A stretch of DNA of 64,000 nt from Agromyces salentinus (GCF_009749395.1 NZ_WBIR01000013.1:62001-126000); one strand, 5' to 3'. Counted from the stretch's first letter, positions 26,323 through 34,472 are shown. The notes: generated by a model not told the origin, from the letters alone. Program-made: numbers and translations.

Positions 26323-26337
26323 GCGGCCGTGTAGACG

Positions 26338-26368
26338 TACCCGTCCGGGCTTCGTCACCGGGCGGGTA
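26338..26368 (+). terminator. terminator of dnaB
   Basis: An 11-bp stem, TACCCGTCCGG (26338-26348) with CCGGGCGGGTA (26358-26368), has one G-U pair and a 9-nt loop. It lies 15 bp after the dnaB stop. Confidence 0.85.
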
Positions 26369-26466
26369 TCCGAAAGACCCCTTCGACGGGGCCGGCGAGA
26401 TGGCCTCGGCAGTCGACGCACGCCCGCTGCGACCGGGAACCGAGTACGCGGCGCTACCCTTTCGTT

Positions 26467-26745
26467 GTGCAGCCGGGCGAAGAGATGACGTTCGAAGTCC
26501 AGAGTCGCTGGAAGGAAGAAGTCATCTACTGGGAGGGCTCCCGCGGCTTCGTCTTCGAGGCCGGGTGGGGTGTCCAGCCTTTCGTCCTCTACGTGCCCTC
26601 GGATAACGAGTGGGATTCCGTGACGGCCGAGTGGATGGTCGGTCGGCGGGCGCTGATCGTCAGCCGCCTCGCGGAGCGATCGGGGCACGTTCTTCGCGAG
26701 GGAGGCTACGCGGGCGGCCCAGCCGGGCGCACGCTGGTGCGCTGA
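26467..26745 (+). CDS. hypothetical protein, 92 aa
   Basis: I do not recognise the family. The product is a small soluble protein with many aromatic residues (SRWKEEVIYWEGSRGFVFEA, PFVLYVPSDNEWD) and no membrane segment or signal peptide. GTG at 26467 is chosen because a TACCCT -10-like element lies 6 nt upstream, as in other apparently leaderless genes here. An ATG at 26485 preceded by GAAGAG is the alternative and would shorten it by six residues. It stands alone between dnaB and a YkvA-like gene. Confidence 0.6.
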   Translation: MQPGEEMTFEVQSRWKEEVIYWEGSRGFVFEAGWGVQPFVLYVPSDNEWDSVTAEWMVGRRALIVSRLAERSGHVLREGGYAGGPAGRTLVR

Positions 26746-26821
26746 TCGACCCCGTTCCGCGCGCAGCGAAGAATTGAACTCATTTGCCGTCGTCGCCGTA
26801 GTCGTGCCGCACACTGGAAGC

Positions 26822-27049
26822 ATGTGGAGGTTTCTCAAGGCGGTCAAGGATCGCGAACACCGTGTCGCGCTGTCGACGTGGGTCGGCGCGATCGCTGCTG
26901 TCGTCTACACGGTCGCACCGATCGATCTGATCCCCGAACTCGTGCTCGGCCCATTGGGATTCGTGGACGACATCGGCATGTGGACGATATTCGCTGTGCT
27001 CTTCACACGCGAACAGCGCCGGTGGCAAGCCGGCCTCGCATCGCAGTAG
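26822..27049 (+). CDS. YkvA/DUF1232-like small membrane protein
   Basis: The 75-aa protein has the DUF1232 core: a central hydrophobic helix and the VYTVAPIDLIPELVLGPLGFVDDIG motif (residues about 27-50). A second hydrophobic helix follows. DUF1232 proteins (YkvA type) are small membrane-associated proteins of unknown role. The ATG at 26822 starts MWRFLKAVKDREHRVALSTW. A longer in-frame start exists at 26774 but gives residues that do not fit the family. Confidence 0.72.
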   Translation: MWRFLKAVKDREHRVALSTWVGAIAAVVYTVAPIDLIPELVLGPLGFVDDIGMWTIFAVLFTREQRRWQAGLASQ

Positions 27050-27172
27050 GCCAGGGATCGCCGAACGGGCAGTTCCACGTCGCGGGTACCCGGAGCAGGA
27101 TCCATCGGTCGATGTGGCACGGACGTGTCGTCCCGTGTGGACTTCGTGCATCGATGGTGCCATCTTGAGTGC

Positions 27173-27673
27173 GTGGAACCGCCTCTCGCCGTCGACAGGA
27201 ATGGCCAGCGTCTGATTGAGCTGCGACCGGCTGACGAGCCGACAACCGCCGAAGCGGACGGCCTGCCGTGTCCACTCTCGCTCGTCGTCCTGACGCATCA
27301 ATCTCGGGTGCTCTTCGGTGTGAACCGGTGGCGGATGCAGTGGGAGCTTCCCGGCGGAATGATCGACGCAGGCGAGACACCACGGGCGGCTGCGACACGA
27401 GAGCTGCAGGAGGAAACGGGCGTGCTCGTGAACGAAGACGATTTGCGATGGGTCGGGCTGGCGGTGTTCGATCTGCTCGACCCCGCACGAAGAGAGCTGG
27501 CCGCTGTCTACGACGTGGTTGTACTCGCCCCGCCCCTCGCTCACCCCACCGAGGAACTCATCCGTGTCGGATGGATAGACCTGGGCGACGCTCCCTCCGA
27601 CGCGTCGCCCCTCGATCTGGCCATCGCGCGAGGGACCACCGAGCCAGGGGCTTCGCTCGTCAGCGGTAGGTGA
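27173..27673 (+). CDS. Nudix hydrolase
   Basis: The protein contains a full Nudix box, GGMIDAGETPRAAATRELQEETGV (positions about 27355-27425 in DNA), with the metal-binding REx2EE residues, preceded by the strand QWELP. Nudix enzymes hydrolyse nucleoside diphosphates linked to another moiety; the substrate cannot be told. I start it at GTG 27173 (166 aa). A GTG at 27125 would add 16 residues with no clear advantage, so the start is uncertain. Convergent with the MFS gene that follows 22 bp later. Confidence 0.82.
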   Translation: MEPPLAVDRNGQRLIELRPADEPTTAEADGLPCPLSLVVLTHQSRVLFGVNRWRMQWELPGGMIDAGETPRAAATRELQEETGVLVNEDDLRWVGLAVFDLLDPARRELAAVYDVVVLAPPLAHPTEELIRVGWIDLGDAPSDASPLDLAIARGTTEPGASLVSGR

Positions 27674-27694
27674 CATGGACCCCGCGCATCGCTG

Positions 27695-28951
27695 TCAGGG
27701 CGCTGCGTGCGCGAGGTCGTCGAGAGCGACGACCTTGCGCGCGGGAGAGGCTGCGACGGGAATGGAGGCGAGCGCCATGATGACGGCTCCGATGATGGCG
27801 GCGGGCCAGGAGCCGGTGACGGAGACGAGTACGCCGCCGGCCAGCGCTCCCAAGGCGAGAAACCCCCAGGATGCCAGCCGGTACCCGGCATTGACCCGGC
27901 CACGGACCTCGGCCGGCACGGCGAGTTGGCGGATGCTGACGGCCTGCGAGTTGGCGACGCCGATGCCGACTCCGGACATGAGGAATGCCAGGGTCAGTGC
28001 GATCACCGCCGTTGCGGACGCCGCGCCCGCGAAAGCGATGCCGATGAGCGGTGCCGTGTTCCCGAGCAGGAGCGACCCGATCAGAGCACGACCGTATCCG
28101 AAGCGCTCGGTCAGGCGCCTGCTGGACATGCTGCCGAGAACGGCTCCGAGCCCGCCGCTCATCAGCACGATTCCGAGGATGAGCGGCCCCAACTGGTAGT
28201 CCTGAAGGACCAGGATCGTGAGGGCGATGGTGAAGATCTCGTTGCCGAAGTTCCAGACGCCGGCCTCCGCCACGAGCCCTCGCAGCACCGGATGCCTGAT
28301 CAGGAGGTCGATACCCGCTCGAGCCTCACGGAACGCCGAGGCGTGTTCCGTGCGTCCCCTGGCCGTTTCCTCGGCGCGGACTGCGGTGATGAGGGATCCG
28401 GAGACGAAATAACTGAGCGCGTTCAGACCGAGCGCCAGCGGCGCCGTGATCAGTTGGACGAGCGCTCCGCCGGCGCCGGCGCCGGCGATTCCGATCGCGG
28501 ACTGGGTTGCCGTGATTCTCGCGTTCGCGTCGAGGAGATTCTGTTCCTCCACGATGAGGGGCAGGAAGGCGAAGTCCGCCATCGCGTACACGACGGTGAA
28601 GGATCCGAGGAGCAGGGCCGCGACGATCAGCATCGGGATGGTCAGCCACCCCGCCACGGCGAACCAGCACACGAGTGCCAGCAACACGCCGCGCGCGAGA
28701 TCGGCCGCGATCATCAGCGGGCGTCGCCGGCTCCGGTCGACGACGACGCCTGCCCACAATGTCAGCAGCAGGAATGGCACGAGCAGGGCGGCACGCACGA
28801 AAGAGAGCTCGGATGCCGATGCAGCCAGGGTCATCAGGGCCAGGACGGGGATCGCGAGTTCGCCGATCTCCCCGCCCAGGGTCGAGATCGCACCCGCGCC
28901 CCAAACGCGTCGGAACTGCGCGTTGCGCCACACGCTCGTAACCGCCGTCAT
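27695..28951 (-). CDS. MFS transporter (EntS-like, 12 TM exporter)
   Basis: The 418-aa protein starts at ATG 28949-28951 (MTAVTSVWRNAQFRRVWGAG) and has 12 predicted membrane segments. The MFS A-motif-like loop between helices 2 and 3 reads AGVVVDRSRRRPLMIAADLARG, and GSMSSRRLTERFGYGRALIG marks the second half. The layout resembles EntS/MFS_3 drug or siderophore exporters. It is divergent from a CGNR zinc-finger regulator across a 56-bp gap with a small dyad, so it is probably controlled by that regulator. The substrate is unknown. Confidence 0.85.
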   Translation of the reverse strand: MTAVTSVWRNAQFRRVWGAGAISTLGGEIGELAIPVLALMTLAASASELSFVRAALLVPFLLLTLWAGVVVDRSRRRPLMIAADLARGVLLALVCWFAVAGWLTIPMLIVAALLLGSFTVVYAMADFAFLPLIVEEQNLLDANARITATQSAIGIAGAGAGGALVQLITAPLALGLNALSYFVSGSLITAVRAEETARGRTEHASAFREARAGIDLLIRHPVLRGLVAEAGVWNFGNEIFTIALTILVLQDYQLGPLILGIVLMSGGLGAVLGSMSSRRLTERFGYGRALIGSLLLGNTAPLIGIAFAGAASATAVIALTLAFLMSGVGIGVANSQAVSIRQLAVPAEVRGRVNAGYRLASWGFLALGALAGGVLVSVTGSWPAAIIGAVIMALASIPVAASPARKVVALDDLAHAAP

Positions 28952-29007
28952 GAGAATGCAGGTTAGTTTGACAACCGGCATCCCGTCAATGGTGGTTAGA
29001 TGTAGCC
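28952..29007. promoter_or_regulatory. divergent promoter/operator of the MFS-CGNR pair
   Basis: The 56-bp gap carries an inverted repeat, TTGAC (28968-28972) and GTCAA (28985-28989). Rightward, a TTAGAT element (28996-29001) lies 6 nt before the CGNR ATG, suggesting a leaderless transcript. Leftward, TTGACG (minus strand, 28984-28989) is followed 18 bp later by TAACCT as a possible -35/-10 pair for the MFS gene. Confidence 0.5.
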
Positions 29008-29556
29008 ATGTCGCGGACGGTGTATCCCAGTGCTCCCGGCGAGCTCGAGTTCGTTCGCTCGTTCGTGAACACGCTGGACGTCGAGAAGGGCACTGACCAG
29101 CTGCGTGACGGGACGTCCTGGATGGCGTGGGCGACCGAACACCAGGTGCGCGGGGCCGCTTCGGCAGCCGACCTCGCAGTCGCACGCGAGGTTCGCGAGG
29201 CCATTCGAGAGGCGATGATCGCCAACCATGATCGGTCGGGTCTCCCCGCCGGTGCGATCTCCGCTCTCGACATGATCGCCGACCGGGCGAACGTGAAGGT
29301 TCGGTTCTCCGCCACCGGTGCCCGTCTGCGCGGTTCCGGCGCAGGAATCGACGCGGCCTTCGCCAGGATCGTCACGGCGGTCGCGGAATCGATAGCCGAT
29401 GACACCTGGACCCGTCTGAAAGCGTGCGTCAACGACGAATGCCAATGGGCGTTCTATGACACGTCCCGCTCACGAACAGGACAGTGGTGCTCGATGAGCA
29501 TCTGCGGCAACCGCGCCAAGCAGAGCCGTTGGCGGGCAGCACGAGACGGGTCATAG
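29008..29556 (+). CDS. CGNR zinc-finger (ABATE-domain) transcriptional regulator
   Basis: The 182-aa protein has an N-terminal ABATE-like domain (ELEFVRSFVNTLDVEKGTDQ near residues 12-31). A C-terminal CGNR zinc finger follows: CVNDECQWAFYDTSRSRTGQWCSMSICGNRAKQSRWR-type pattern, residues about 138-177, with four cysteines and the CGNR signature. Proteins of this type are stress-responsive actinobacterial regulators often next to transporters. Here it is divergent from an MFS exporter, which it probably represses or activates. Confidence 0.88.
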   Translation: MSRTVYPSAPGELEFVRSFVNTLDVEKGTDQLRDGTSWMAWATEHQVRGAASAADLAVAREVREAIREAMIANHDRSGLPAGAISALDMIADRANVKVRFSATGARLRGSGAGIDAAFARIVTAVAESIADDTWTRLKACVNDECQWAFYDTSRSRTGQWCSMSICGNRAKQSRWRAARDGS

Positions 29557-29613
29557 CGCCCAGGCCTCAACGTCGCACGGAAACGATACAGAGTTCCCTT
29601 AATTCATAGATCG

Positions 29614-29622
29614 CTGTACAGT
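29614..29622 (+). promoter_or_regulatory. promoter/operator of the ArsR-CDF genes
   Basis: A palindrome CTGTACAG (29614-29621) overlaps a TACAGT -10 element (29617-29622) that lies 7 nt before the ArsR-family ATG, suggesting a leaderless transcript with the operator on the -10 element. Confidence 0.5.
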
Positions 29623-29629
29623 CGCTCGC

Positions 29630-29968
29630 ATGTCGACCGCCACCGCGTCCGTGACGCACACCGCCGCACTGGCCCGGCTCGGGTACGCGCTCTCGGACGC
29701 CACCCGTGCCGGCGTCCTCCTGGCCCTCCGCGAAGCCCCGGCGTACCCATCCGATCTGGCCGATGCGCTCGGCGTCTCCCGCCAGGTCATGTCGAACCAG
29801 CTGGCCTGCCTGCGCGGATGCGGCCTCGTCGAAGCAGTGCCCGACGGACGCCGCACGTGGTACCGCCTCGCCGACCCGCACCTCGCACCCGCGCTCAACG
29901 AACTGCTCCAGGTCGTGCTGTTCGTCGACCCCGACTGCTGCGCAGGAGAGAGCTGCGCCTGCGCATGA
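29630..29968 (+). CDS. ArsR/SmtB-family metal-sensing repressor (CmtR/CadC-like)
   Basis: The 112-aa winged-helix protein has ALARLGYALSDATRAGVLLAL at the N-terminus, the recognition helix region DLADALGVSRQVMSNQLACLRGCGLVEAV (residues about 43-71), and a wing (PDGRRTWYRL). A C-terminal cluster DPDCCAGESCACA provides four cysteines. A cysteine after the HTH (LACLRGCG) and C-terminal cysteines resemble CmtR-type cadmium/lead sensors. The stop overlaps the start of a CDF efflux gene (ATGA), so it almost surely represses that pump and releases it on metal binding. Confidence 0.88.
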   Translation: MSTATASVTHTAALARLGYALSDATRAGVLLALREAPAYPSDLADALGVSRQVMSNQLACLRGCGLVEAVPDGRRTWYRLADPHLAPALNELLQVVLFVDPDCCAGESCACA

Positions 29969-30690
29969 CCGTCCACACGCCGTCACTCTCCGGCGAACGC
30001 AAGCACACCCTGCAGCGCCGGATCCGCTGGATCGTCACGGCGACCATCGCGTACAACCTCATCGAAGCCGTCGTCGCGATCACCGCTGGGAGCATCGCGT
30101 CCTCATCCGCATTGATCGCGTTCGGGCTGGACTCGACCGTCGAGGTGCTCTCCGCGGCAGCGGTCGCCTGGCAATTCACGCGCCGGGACCCCGAGCGCTG
30201 GGAGCAGGGCACCCTGCGCGTCATCGCGGTCGCGTTCTTCGCCCTCGCCGCGTACGTGACTGCTTCCTCGCTAGTCGCCCTGATCCTTCAAGCCGACGTC
30301 GAGCACAGCACCCTCGGCCTGATCATCACCGCGCTCAGCGTGCTCGTGATGCCATTCCTCTCGATCGCGGAACGCCGAGCCGGCCGCGAGCTGGGATCGG
30401 CGACCGCCGTCGCGGACTCGAAACAGACCCTCATCTGCACGTATCTGTCCGCGGCCGTGCTCGTCGGCCTCGTCCTGAACAGCCTGCTCGGATGGTGGTG
30501 GGCCGACGCGATCGCCGGCCTCGTCATCGCCGGCTTCGCCGTACGCGAGGGCATCGAAGCATGGCACGGCGACGCCTGCGCCACGTCCGTCGGCATGCTC
30601 CTCGAGGACGAGCACGAGGACGAGCACGAGCACGAGGACGAGGACGAGCACGAGGACGAGCACGAGGAGCGCGGCACCACTTCCCGATAA
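29965..30690 (+). CDS. Cation diffusion facilitator (CDF) metal efflux protein with acidic/His tail
   Basis: The 241-aa protein has about six hydrophobic segments. The CDF core motifs are seen in TAGSIASSSALIAFGLDSTVEVLSA (metal-binding Asp in the second helix) and later TAVADSKQTLICTYLSA. The cytoplasmic C-terminal domain is replaced by a short tail from about residue 211, made of repeated Asp/Glu/His (EDEHEDEHEHEDED pattern) and encoded by GACGAGCACGAG-type repeats (about 30602-30668). Such a tail can bind metal ions. It overlaps the upstream ArsR-family gene by 4 bp. Likely exports Zn, Cd, Co or similar ions. Confidence 0.85.
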   Translation: MTVHTPSLSGERKHTLQRRIRWIVTATIAYNLIEAVVAITAGSIASSSALIAFGLDSTVEVLSAAAVAWQFTRRDPERWEQGTLRVIAVAFFALAAYVTASSLVALILQADVEHSTLGLIITALSVLVMPFLSIAERRAGRELGSATAVADSKQTLICTYLSAAVLVGLVLNSLLGWWWADAIAGLVIAGFAVREGIEAWHGDACATSVGMLLEDEHEDEHEHEDEDEHEDEHEERGTTSR

Positions 30691-30765
30691 CGATCTCTCT
30701 GCGAACGCCGCGCAAAGAGGATCCGCTTGCGGGCGGGCGCGCTGTAGCTCACGGGGTGTCCTCGA

Positions 30766-31542
30766 TCACTCGTGGGGCACTGCGATGCCGGCACTCCGCA
30801 GTCGTGCCTCGGTGAGCGCGGTCAGCCTGGCTGAGATGGGTGCCTGGTCCTCGCCGTGGTTGTTGATCAGTGAGTACTTGGCGGTGGCGTTGAGCCAGGC
30901 GCGCATGATCTCAGGGTCCCCGAGGAGGGCGGGGTTGGCGAGATAGTGATCGGCCGTGGCGGTCGCGAGCTCCTCGATGCGCGGGTCGTCGGCATCCCAG
31001 GCCTCCGCCTCCCAACTGCGTTTGGTCAGGTCGACGAACACTGGATCCTCGAGCCGGAGTTCGATCTGAGCGAGGAAGCTCTCGAAGCCGACCGGCAGCA
31101 GTGCTCGAGCCAGCACAAGTCCCTCACGCTGGCCGACCAGGTAGTCAGGGCTGAAGCCGAGGGCGCGCATCCGTTCAAGCAGAGCGCACGCCCGATCCGG
31201 CAGAAGAGCCCGGTCGCCGTCGGCGAGCCGGTGCAGCGTGTCGCGACGCGCGATCAACGCCGAGATCTGATCGGAGAGCCGCTGCTCGACGTCGACGAGA
31301 GCGGCGGTGAACTGCTTCGTGCCGGCGTCGAGCAGGGGACCGATCTCGGCCAGGGGTACCCCCGCAGTGGCCAGGGTACGAACCTGCACCAGCCGCAGCA
31401 GCTCGCTCGATCCATACCGCCGATAGCCAGAACTGTCACGGCTCGGCTCTCCGACCAGGCCGAGCCGATGGTAGTGCCGCACGGTCTTCACGGTGACCCC
31501 GGCGTAGGTCGCCGCCATCCCGATCGTCAGTCCACCGGCCAT
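30766..31542 (-). CDS. MerR-family transcriptional regulator
   Basis: The 258-aa protein starts with the MerR winged helix: LTIGMAATYAGVTVKTVRHYHRLGLVGEPSRDSSGYRRYG (residues about 5-44). LLRLVQVRTLATAGVPLAEIGPLL and a coiled-coil dimerisation helix follow. The long C-terminal domain (about 150 residues) has no cysteine cluster and resembles ligand-binding regions of TipA-like or BltR-like drug-sensing members. It follows a hydrolase gene by only 3 bp and is probably translated from the same mRNA. The promoter upstream of that gene has the long 19-bp spacer and dyad typical of MerR control. Confidence 0.88.
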   Translation of the reverse strand: MAGGLTIGMAATYAGVTVKTVRHYHRLGLVGEPSRDSSGYRRYGSSELLRLVQVRTLATAGVPLAEIGPLLDAGTKQFTAALVDVEQRLSDQISALIARRDTLHRLADGDRALLPDRACALLERMRALGFSPDYLVGQREGLVLARALLPVGFESFLAQIELRLEDPVFVDLTKRSWEAEAWDADDPRIEELATATADHYLANPALLGDPEIMRAWLNATAKYSLINNHGEDQAPISARLTALTEARLRSAGIAVPHE

Positions 31543-31545
31543 GCC

Positions 31546-32364
31546 CTAACGACCCGGCCGTTCAAGGGCGGCGACCTCGCGCACGACGACAGCAACAGCG
31601 CGGGAATCCTTCCGCAGGACGCTCCCGTGGTTGCTTCCCACCTTCGCGCTCACCTTCAGGTTCGGGTTTCGGGCCAGCAGCGGGTCGATGGCCTTGCGCA
31701 TCTGCTCCTGCAGGTCGTCGCGGCTTCCGACGGCCTCCCCGGATGCGACGACGTAACGGACCGGCACGGTGATGCCGTCGAGGACGGGCTCGAGGGCGGC
31801 GTGCAGAAGGTGAGACTCGATGGCGAGATCCGCATGCGTCTCAGCGGAGAATCGCGCGGCCAAACCCAACGGGCGAACCAGCGGCATCAGCGGCTTCATC
31901 CGCTTGAACACCTTCCGGATCTCGTCGTGGCCGGCCTCGTCGGTCCAGCCGACCGGATACGGGCCATCGACACCGACCACACCCAAGGCGCGGGTCGGGT
32001 TCCGACTCGCCCAGTGCACACCGAGCAGGGCTCCGTACGACCAACCGACCAGCAGTGGACGCTCCACGCCCCTCGCATCGAGGACGGCGTCGATGTCGCG
32101 CATACAGGCCTCGAACGAGTAGTCGGTCGCGCGCTTGGACTTCCCACGGGCCCGTTCATCGAAAGCGATGTGTCGGTAGCCCGGCCCGAGCTCGGCGATG
32201 ACGCGCTGCCAGTGCCGCGTTGAGGCATATGCGCCGTTCAAGTAGACGACAGGGATGCCCGGGCCGCCGGTGTCGGTGACGGCTAGAGCCGTGTCGTCGA
32301 CCGCTACCATGCCGGTCCAGGTCGTGTCGGAATCATGGGCTGTCGTTGCGCTCGTCGTGTTCAT
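31546..32364 (-). CDS. alpha/beta-hydrolase fold protein
   Basis: The 272-aa protein starts at ATG 32362-32364 (an upstream in-frame ATG at 32379 would overlap the promoter). The fold is shown by VVYLNGAYASTRHWQRVI (oxyanion region), FDERARGKSKRA, and the nucleophile elbow GWSYGALLG with Ser near residue 115. The late His in KVGSNHGSVL completes a possible triad. The substrate is unknown. It is the first gene of a two-gene unit with a MerR regulator, so it may modify or break down the compound the regulator senses. Confidence 0.82.
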   Translation of the reverse strand: MNTTSATTAHDSDTTWTGMVAVDDTALAVTDTGGPGIPVVYLNGAYASTRHWQRVIAELGPGYRHIAFDERARGKSKRATDYSFEACMRDIDAVLDARGVERPLLVGWSYGALLGVHWASRNPTRALGVVGVDGPYPVGWTDEAGHDEIRKVFKRMKPLMPLVRPLGLAARFSAETHADLAIESHLLHAALEPVLDGITVPVRYVVASGEAVGSRDDLQEQMRKAIDPLLARNPNLKVSAKVGSNHGSVLRKDSRAVAVVVREVAALERPGR

Positions 32365-32370
32365 GTCGTC

Positions 32371-32401
32371 AGCATTCACCGTGACCTAAGGTCAGGGTCA
32401 A
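32371..32401 (-). promoter_or_regulatory. MerR-type promoter of the hydrolase-merR operon
   Basis: On the minus strand TTGACC (32396-32401) is the -35 and AATGCT (32371-32376) the -10, separated by 19 bp. The spacer contains a perfect dyad TGACCTTAGGTCA (32382-32394). An over-long spacer with a central dyad is the hallmark of promoters activated by MerR-family proteins through DNA distortion. Confidence 0.8.
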
Positions 32402-32448
32402 GAGCCGTACTCGATTGCGCCCGTGCGCAATGGGTCCCGCCATCCGTC

Positions 32449-33198
32449 CTAGCTCCGTTCGCGATGCTCCAGGCGGTAGGTGCCAGGATCGGGGCACGCC
32501 TCGTGGAGCGCAGCGTCCATCTCCCGGTCGAGGAATCGCTGGTCGGCGGCAGCGCTCGGGAACCAGCCGAATTCCGGCCAGCTTTCGATCCATGCGTCAC
32601 GGTCGGGTGCCGACTCGACGGTGATGCCGTTGGCTTCGAGACAGGGCGCGTAGAACGACGTGAGGTAGTCGTACACCCAGCCGAGCTCGTCGTCGTTCGG
32701 CGGAGGCGTGGTGGCCTTTGTCGAGTGGGCGGCGTTGCATGCCCAGCCGGCGATGAGGTCCGCCTCTGTCGACGCGGAGTAGTTGAGCCCCGAGTATCCA
32801 GCCGTATCAGCCGGCGTGCTCGGGACGACAGAGAGGTCGGCGTCCTCGTAGCAGGCGCCGAGCACGGCGGCTTCGTCCTCATCGGTGAGGTAGCCCTCGA
32901 ACGCGACCTCCGGACGTACGGCGTCCGGGTACTGGGCGAGCACACCCTGCCATTTCAGTTCGAGCTGCGTGATCCGCTCGGCTTCGGATTGGGCCTCACT
33001 CAAGGGCTGATCCGGTGCAGGCACCGGCGCGAACTCAGGGGCAGGGATGCTCACGATCGCGTCCACCGGGTCGGATGCCGCCGCCGTCGGCTCATCGGCG
33101 CCCGCTGGGGAGGCGGTGCACCCGACGAGCAAAAGGGTGAGGAGCGCCGGGACGGCGGTCAAGAGCGAGAGTGTGCGGTGTCGCGCGGATCGGGTCAC
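32449..33198 (-). CDS. hypothetical lipoprotein
   Basis: The 249-aa protein has a lipoprotein signal peptide: basic MTRSARHR, a hydrophobic stretch, and the lipobox LLVGC with the modified Cys near residue 27. The mature part begins Ala/Pro-rich and has four further cysteines (GACYED, GWACNA, YAPCLE, EACPDP) that may form disulfides. I do not recognise a family beyond this. GTG at 33196-33198 is the start, with a CAGAAT element 6 nt upstream. It stands alone between the MerR unit and a divergent membrane-protein gene. Confidence 0.72.
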   Translation of the reverse strand: MTRSARHRTLSLLTAVPALLTLLLVGCTASPAGADEPTAAASDPVDAIVSIPAPEFAPVPAPDQPLSEAQSEAERITQLELKWQGVLAQYPDAVRPEVAFEGYLTDEDEAAVLGACYEDADLSVVPSTPADTAGYSGLNYSASTEADLIAGWACNAAHSTKATTPPPNDDELGWVYDYLTSFYAPCLEANGITVESAPDRDAWIESWPEFGWFPSAAADQRFLDREMDAALHEACPDPGTYRLEHRERS

Positions 33199-33327
33199 CT
33201 GCGCATTCTGCCGGAACCGGCCACCTCGACGTCAAGCGGCCAGCACCGATCGCGCTGGCTCTGATCACTGTGGCTCCTGCCATCGGTCACCGGTGGCGGC
33301 TTGACATGCCGACGGCTGGTTGGTCGG

Positions 33328-33777
33328 ATGGAGCACGTGGCGACGACGGCGGCTTGGCTCAGTGCGATCATCGGCGTCGGCTTGCTCACCTGGTCCGTGG
33401 TCGTGGTGAGTCGCGCCAACGCGGGAGACGAGTTGCCCTACTGGACGAATGCCGCGCGGACTCCGCGCCGCTCCATGGGGCTGCGGGTTGCGGGCGTCGC
33501 CTTGGTCATACTCGGGACCGGTCTGTTGTCGCCCACGCTGAGCTACTGGGCTGTCGCAATCGTCGTCGGGGCCTTCCTCCCGGGCATCGCGCTCATGATC
33601 TGGCACAACCAGGCGGTGTCCAGGATGAGACGCCGGGACGCAGGCCGCATGCCCGCCTCTCCTCTCGCGGGCGGAACCGCGCGCGGGCCGGCTGCCTCGC
33701 GGGCCGGCGAACGGCGAGAGAGCGAGGGGAACTTCGGGGTGATGCTGGAGCCCGCACGGCGATCCGACGGAGACTGA
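33328..33777 (+). CDS. hypothetical membrane protein
   Basis: The 149-aa protein (start ATG 33328) has three hydrophobic segments: near residues 6-27 (AWLSAIIGVGLLTWSVVVVS), 51-68 (LRVAGVALVILGTGLLS) and 73-92 (YWAVAIVVGAFLPGIALMIW). A hydrophilic Arg/Gly-rich cytoplasmic tail ends it. No family is recognised. It is followed 4 bp later by an M23-like gene and may be co-transcribed with it. Confidence 0.6.
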   Translation: MEHVATTAAWLSAIIGVGLLTWSVVVVSRANAGDELPYWTNAARTPRRSMGLRVAGVALVILGTGLLSPTLSYWAVAIVVGAFLPGIALMIWHNQAVSRMRRRDAGRMPASPLAGGTARGPAASRAGERRESEGNFGVMLEPARRSDGD

Positions 33778-33781
33778 CCGC

Positions 33782-34453
33782 ATGCCGACTCCACCGCTCG
33801 ACCGGCGGCCCGTCCTCCTGAGCTACCCCTTGAGAGGGCTGTTCCGTGCACGCAACAGCCCCGCCCGGCGGGTGCCAAGCCATGGCACGGATCTTATGGG
33901 GACCACCTATGCCATCGACCTGATTCCGGTCGACTCCCGTGGGCGATCGGCGCCCTGGGGTTGGCGGGCGGTCGGAACGACTGAGCGACCCGACGCCTTC
34001 ATCGGATTCGGTGCGACGGTGTTCGCACCAGGTGCAGGTGTGGTGGTCGTCGCTCACGATGGCGAGACCGACCACGAGGCGCGGAGGTCGCAGCTCGCAC
34101 TCCTGCGCTACATGGCGGGACAGGCCGAGCGCATACGACGCGGCCCTGCCGCGATCGCGGGAAATCACGTGGTCATCGACCTCGGCGACGATGGACCCTT
34201 CGTTCTCATCGCCCACTTGCAGAAGGGGTCACTCGGCGTCCGCGTCGGCGAGCGCGTCCGCGATGGCGAACCGATCGGGAAATGCGGCAACTCGGGGAAC
34301 AGCACCCAACCACATGTGCACGTGCAGGTCACGGACAGCATCGAATGGACAACGGCACGTGGCATCCCGATCGCGTTCAGAACCTCCGCCGGCACTGAGC
34401 TTCCCGCCGAATCGCAACTCATCGCCGTCACGGCGGAACCGGATTCTCGGTAG
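33782..34453 (+). CDS. M23-family peptidase-like protein
   Basis: The 223-aa protein has the LytM/M23 pattern: HGTDLMGTTYAIDLIP (H...D pair near residues 34-46), FAPGAGVVVVAHDG, the GNHVVIDLGDDGPFVLIAHLQKGSLGVRVGERVRDGEPIG block, and CGNSGNSTQPHVHVQV (HxH near 178). The family contains zinc endopeptidases that cut peptidoglycan. No signal peptide or membrane segment is visible at the N-terminus, which starts MPTPPLDRRPVLLSYPLRG, so either it is exported another way or acts inside the cell. A hairpin follows at 34473-34488. Confidence 0.75.
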   Translation: MPTPPLDRRPVLLSYPLRGLFRARNSPARRVPSHGTDLMGTTYAIDLIPVDSRGRSAPWGWRAVGTTERPDAFIGFGATVFAPGAGVVVVAHDGETDHEARRSQLALLRYMAGQAERIRRGPAAIAGNHVVIDLGDDGPFVLIAHLQKGSLGVRVGERVRDGEPIGKCGNSGNSTQPHVHVQVTDSIEWTTARGIPIAFRTSAGTELPAESQLIAVTAEPDSR

Positions 34454-34472
34454 ACGACCCGATGCGGGCGGG

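Noticed and set aside
30271-30663. Minus-strand frame with a Leu-Val repeat N-terminus
   Set aside because: It is the reverse reading of the Asp/Glu/His tail repeat of the CDF gene.
30602-30668. Non-coding tandem repeat (GACGAGCACGAG type)
   Set aside because: It is in frame within the CDF transporter gene and encodes its Asp/Glu/His tail.
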